Below, piece after piece: positions 61,558-64,000 of a stretch of 64,000 nt of DNA. This stretch comes from Sphingosinithalassobacter tenebrarum. Lineage in GTDB: Bacteria > Pseudomonadota > Alphaproteobacteria > Sphingomonadales > Sphingomonadaceae. Each line of letters begins with the position of its first letter. Position 1 is the stretch's first letter. A program made the translations under genes and the position numbers. The stretch is from contig NZ_CP049109.1 in the NCBI RefSeq assembly GCF_011057975.1, positions 744,001-808,000 of the forward strand, given 5' to 3'. The notes below the pieces were generated by a model. The model did no database searches and was not told the origin of the DNA. It saw nothing but the letters and a program-made list of their open reading frames with translations.

Positions 61558-62075
61558 GGTGCTCGGCCACGTGGCGCGGGGTGTTCGGCGGCTGGCTGAT
61601 GCTGGTCATGACTGCTCCGGCGGCGGCGCAGCTTTCGCAGACGACGGGTCCGATCGAAATCGGCGGCGAATATGACAGCGAATGCCGCATCGAAGTGGGC
61701 GAAGTGCTCAGCGACAGCACGACCGGCGGCAATCTCGCCGTCGTGCCGCTGGAGATCGCGTGCAATTCGGCCTTCACCATTCACGGGTCGAGCGGGCTCG
61801 GCGCGTTCCTGGTGCCCGACGCCGATGCGCCCGACGGTTTCGCGCGGCTGCGCTACCAGGTCGAATGGCCGGCTTCCCTCGTCGATGGCGGCGGCAGTTC
61901 GATCGCACCCGGTTTCACTGCCGATGGCGAGGCGTGGCAGGGGGGATTGCACGCCGTAAGCGGTGCGACGCGCGAGCCGCAATCGGCGGTGATGATCATA
62001 CGTTATCAGGCGCCGCCCGACCCGGAGGCGCAGGTTATTCCCGACATCTTCATCATTGAACTCGAACAGAATTGA
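61554..62075 (+). CDS. Spore-coat-U-like pilin 5, divergent
   Basis: 173 aa, translationally coupled to pilin 4. Signal peptide near WLMLVMTAPAAAQ. The cysteines are in SECRIEVGE and EIACNSA. It is more divergent and lacks the SLNGG strand, so a minor or adaptor subunit (CsuB-like) is likely. The final strand reads QVIPDIFIIELEQ. Confidence 0.82.
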   Translation: MRCSATWRGVFGGWLMLVMTAPAAAQLSQTTGPIEIGGEYDSECRIEVGEVLSDSTTGGNLAVVPLEIACNSAFTIHGSSGLGAFLVPDADAPDGFARLRYQVEWPASLVDGGGSSIAPGFTADGEAWQGGLHAVSGATREPQSAVMIIRYQAPPDPEAQVIPDIFIIELEQN

Positions 62076-62085
62076 GGGCCGAGCG

Positions 62086-62823
62086 ATGCAATTCTTCACG
62101 CGCAAGCAACTGGTTCGCATCGCGGTGATCGCCACGCTGGGGCTCGCCGCACCGGCGCTGGCCTATCGCGTCTCGCCGATGATCTACGACCTCGATCCGT
62201 TCGGGCCGGGCGCGACCAAGGTGTTGCGGATCGAGAATGACGGCGACAAGCCGATCACGGTCGAAATCGTACCCGAAAAGCGCAGCTTCGATATCATGGG
62301 CGCCGAGAAACGGACGCCGGCCGAAGAGGATTTCCTAATCTTTCCGCCCCAGGCGGTGATCCAGCCCGATGCCACTCAGGCGGTTCGCGTCCAGTATATC
62401 GGCGAACCGGGCCTCACGCGGTCGGAAACCTATACGGTGACGGTGAAGCAGGTGCCGGTGCAGCTGCCCACCGAAGCGCAGACCGGGGTCCAGTTCCTGT
62501 TCAACTTCTCGACGCTCGCCAATGTCGTTCCGGCCGGTGCCTCCGCGGACGTGCGGCTCGAAAGCGTCACGCGCGAGGCGGACGGATCGGTCCGCCTGGG
62601 GTTGCGCAACGCGGGAACCAAATATGCCAATCTGGCGACCGCAAAGGTGACGCTGACCGGCCCGGGAATCAGCTATGAGGTGCCCATCGAGGCCTGGCGC
62701 GAGGCGCTGGGAACCGCCTGGCTGCTGCCCGATCTCGAACGTGTCGTCCTGCTGCCCGCCGAACTCGGCGTGCCGGAGGGAGTGGCCGCGGGTACCATTG
62801 TCATCCGCGACAGCGACCGCTGA
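62086..62823 (+). CDS. Periplasmic pilus chaperone (PapD/CsuC-like)
   Basis: 245 aa. A signal peptide (RIAVIATLGLAAPALA) precedes two Ig-like domains. The first has YRVSPMIYDLDPFGPGATKV, RIENDGDKPITVEI and the FPPQAVIQPDATQAVRVQYI strand, used for donor-strand complementation of pilins. ATG 62086 follows GAGGGCCGAG; a start at 62056 would sit in pilin 5. It delivers pilins to the usher that follows. Confidence 0.93.
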   Translation: MQFFTRKQLVRIAVIATLGLAAPALAYRVSPMIYDLDPFGPGATKVLRIENDGDKPITVEIVPEKRSFDIMGAEKRTPAEEDFLIFPPQAVIQPDATQAVRVQYIGEPGLTRSETYTVTVKQVPVQLPTEAQTGVQFLFNFSTLANVVPAGASADVRLESVTREADGSVRLGLRNAGTKYANLATAKVTLTGPGISYEVPIEAWREALGTAWLLPDLERVVLLPAELGVPEGVAAGTIVIRDSDR

Positions 62824-62845
62824 CGCGAAAACCGGCCCGCACCCC

Positions 62846-64000
62846 TTGGCACAGCACAGGCGATATGGCGGCGGCCTTCTGACAGGCTGCGCAACGGCGG
62901 CGGCGATCGCCGTTATGGCGCCGCCGGCAGTGCAGGCGCAGGATGCCCTGGCGCCCGCCGAACGCGTTTTCCGAGTCACGCTGCCTTTCCTGTTCGACAA
63001 GAGCTACAAGGGCGACATCACTTCCGAAGTGACCACCGGCGGATCCGTTCGAGTCGATGTCGAGCGCATGATCGCGCTGTTCGGTGATCGCATCGCACCG
63101 GCGACCGCCGACGCGGCGCGCGCGCTGGCCGATGACGCGGGCATGGTGCCGATCGCGCGGCTTGGCGATATCGGCATTGATGCCAGTTACGATGCGGAGC
63201 GGCTCGAGCTTGATTTCGCGATCGCGGCGGAGCGGCAGGGCGTGCAGACATTGTCGGCGGCGGCGATCGGCTCCGGGCGGCACCGGAGCTATATCCCCGA
63301 AAGCGGTTTTTCCGCCAGCGCGACGGTTACGGTCTTTCAGCAATATATCTGGTCCTCGCAGACCCGGACGACGGGATTCGAGCCGGTCAGCCTGTCGAGC
63401 GACATCGCGGCCAATCTGGGCGGCGCGGACGGGGTGAGCCTGTTTGGTCAGCTCGAATATGACGGCGGGCGCGGCGGCGGATTCGATCGCGGCAATTTCC
63501 AGCTGTTCCACGATGATGAAGCGCGCGCGATCCGCTATGCGCTCGGCGATATCGCGCCGGGGACAGCGGGCTTCCAGACCTCGCCGCTGATGGGCGGGCT
63601 ATCGGTCGAGCGGCGCTATGGCGAAATCCAGCCGTTGCGCAGCATTCGCCCCTCGGGCCAGTTCAGCTTCGTCCTCGACCGGCAAAGCACGGTCGACGTC
63701 GTAGTCAACGGATCGACCCTGCGGACGCTCCAGCTTTCGCCGGGCCAGTACAGCCTGCGGGACTTTCCCTTCTTCAACGGCCTCAATCAGGTCGAGCTCT
63801 ATGCCGTCGACGATGCCGGACGACGGCTGATCGCGACCTTTTCGCAATATTATTCGGCGCGGCTGCTCGATCGCGGCATCCTCGAATTCGGCGTCGATGC
63901 CGGCGTGCTTCAGAATCGCGGGGGCGGCGATCGCTATGGCGGCGCGCCGGCGTTCAGCGGCTATGCGCGCTACGGCCTGACCACCAACCTGACCGTCGGC
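62846..64000 (+). CDS. Outer-membrane pilus usher (CsuD/FimD-like), cut by window end
   Basis: 385 codons seen, the frame continuing off the right edge. The start is uncertain: TTG 62846 yields a signal peptide (residues ending near VQAQ), ATG 62915 gives a shorter one; neither has a clear ribosome site. The N-terminal usher domain begins RVFRVTLPFLFDKSYKGDI; the barrel follows with SLFGQLEYDGGRG, YALGDIAPGTAGFQ and SFVLDRQSTVDVVVNG. It forms the outer-membrane pore for the pilus. Confidence 0.88.
   Translation, partial: MAQHRRYGGGLLTGCATAAAIAVMAPPAVQAQDALAPAERVFRVTLPFLFDKSYKGDITSEVTTGGSVRVDVERMIALFGDRIAPATADAARALADDAGMVPIARLGDIGIDASYDAERLELDFAIAAERQGVQTLSAAAIGSGRHRSYIPESGFSASATVTVFQQYIWSSQTRTTGFEPVSLSSDIAANLGGADGVSLFGQLEYDGGRGGGFDRGNFQLFHDDEARAIRYALGDIAPGTAGFQTSPLMGGLSVERRYGEIQPLRSIRPSGQFSFVLDRQSTVDVVVNGSTLRTLQLSPGQYSLRDFPFFNGLNQVELYAVDDAGRRLIATFSQYYSARLLDRGILEFGVDAGVLQNRGGGDRYGGAPAFSGYARYGLTTNLTVG

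Overview
The window is GC-rich alphaproteobacterial chromosome, most probably from the Sphingomonadaceae. This rests on gene content and order: the chain nfu - rutE-like - tsaB - rimI - mucR - fur - plsC - miaB - phoH - ybeY - corC - lnt - metK - trmB on one strand, a suf operon led by an Rrf2 regulator, MucR, a FecI/FecR/TonB-receptor operon, and palindromic repeats of the kind scattered through sphingomonad genomes. It is nearly all ordinary coding sequence. I see no tRNA or rRNA gene, CRISPR array, insertion sequence or prophage.

Layout. 1-5.4 kb: two exporter/regulator pairs (a MFS permease and a divergent LysR regulator, each with inverted repeats in the shared promoter), a GNAT acetyltransferase and a Nudix hydrolase. 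5.4-11.5 kb: an iron-responsive trans-envelope signalling operon of ECF sigma factor, FecR anti-sigma, TonB-dependent receptor with STN domain, small membrane protein and PepSY membrane protein. Each gene overlaps the next by 1-4 bases, except before the receptor, and a Fur-box-like sequence lies upstream. 11.5-13 kb: LysR regulator and cupin. 13-36.3 kb (minus strand): the conserved translation, tRNA-modification and envelope cluster, broken by blocks of unrelated genes: two EAL proteins and a secreted protein (13.8-16.6 kb); a VOC protein, a PHA-granule-type protein and a PQQ-type dehydrogenase (19.6-22.0 kb); a PPOX flavoprotein, GntP permease, CaCA exchanger, aldo/keto reductase and DUF559 protein (25.2-30.1 kb).

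36.4-46.4 kb: lipoprotein, DUF3224 protein, aspartyl/asparaginyl-hydroxylase-like protein, large M16 zinc protease, long-chain acyl-CoA synthetase, gamma-glutamyltransferase and pyrD. 46.4-54.8 kb: an AraC regulator, then the suf Fe-S assembly operon (rrf2, sufB, two unrecognised exported proteins, sufC, sufD, sufS, sufT-like, sufA). 54.8-56 kb: SRPBCC protein and thioredoxin 2. 56.2-64 kb: a two-component system whose kinase has an unusual predicted extracytoplasmic domain, followed by an archaic (Csu-type) chaperone-usher pilus operon with five spore-coat-U pilins, a chaperone and an usher cut by the window end.

Iron is a recurring theme: Fe-S assembly (suf, nfu), Fur, a probable siderophore receptor operon, and Fe-S enzymes such as MiaB. 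The points most worth a second look are the kinase/pilus locus with its 22-bp tandem repeat, the two exported proteins embedded in the suf operon, a probable CTG-initiated lipoprotein, an apparent frameshift at the 5' end of the CaCA exchanger, and palindromic repeats that have been read into the C-termini of two proteins.
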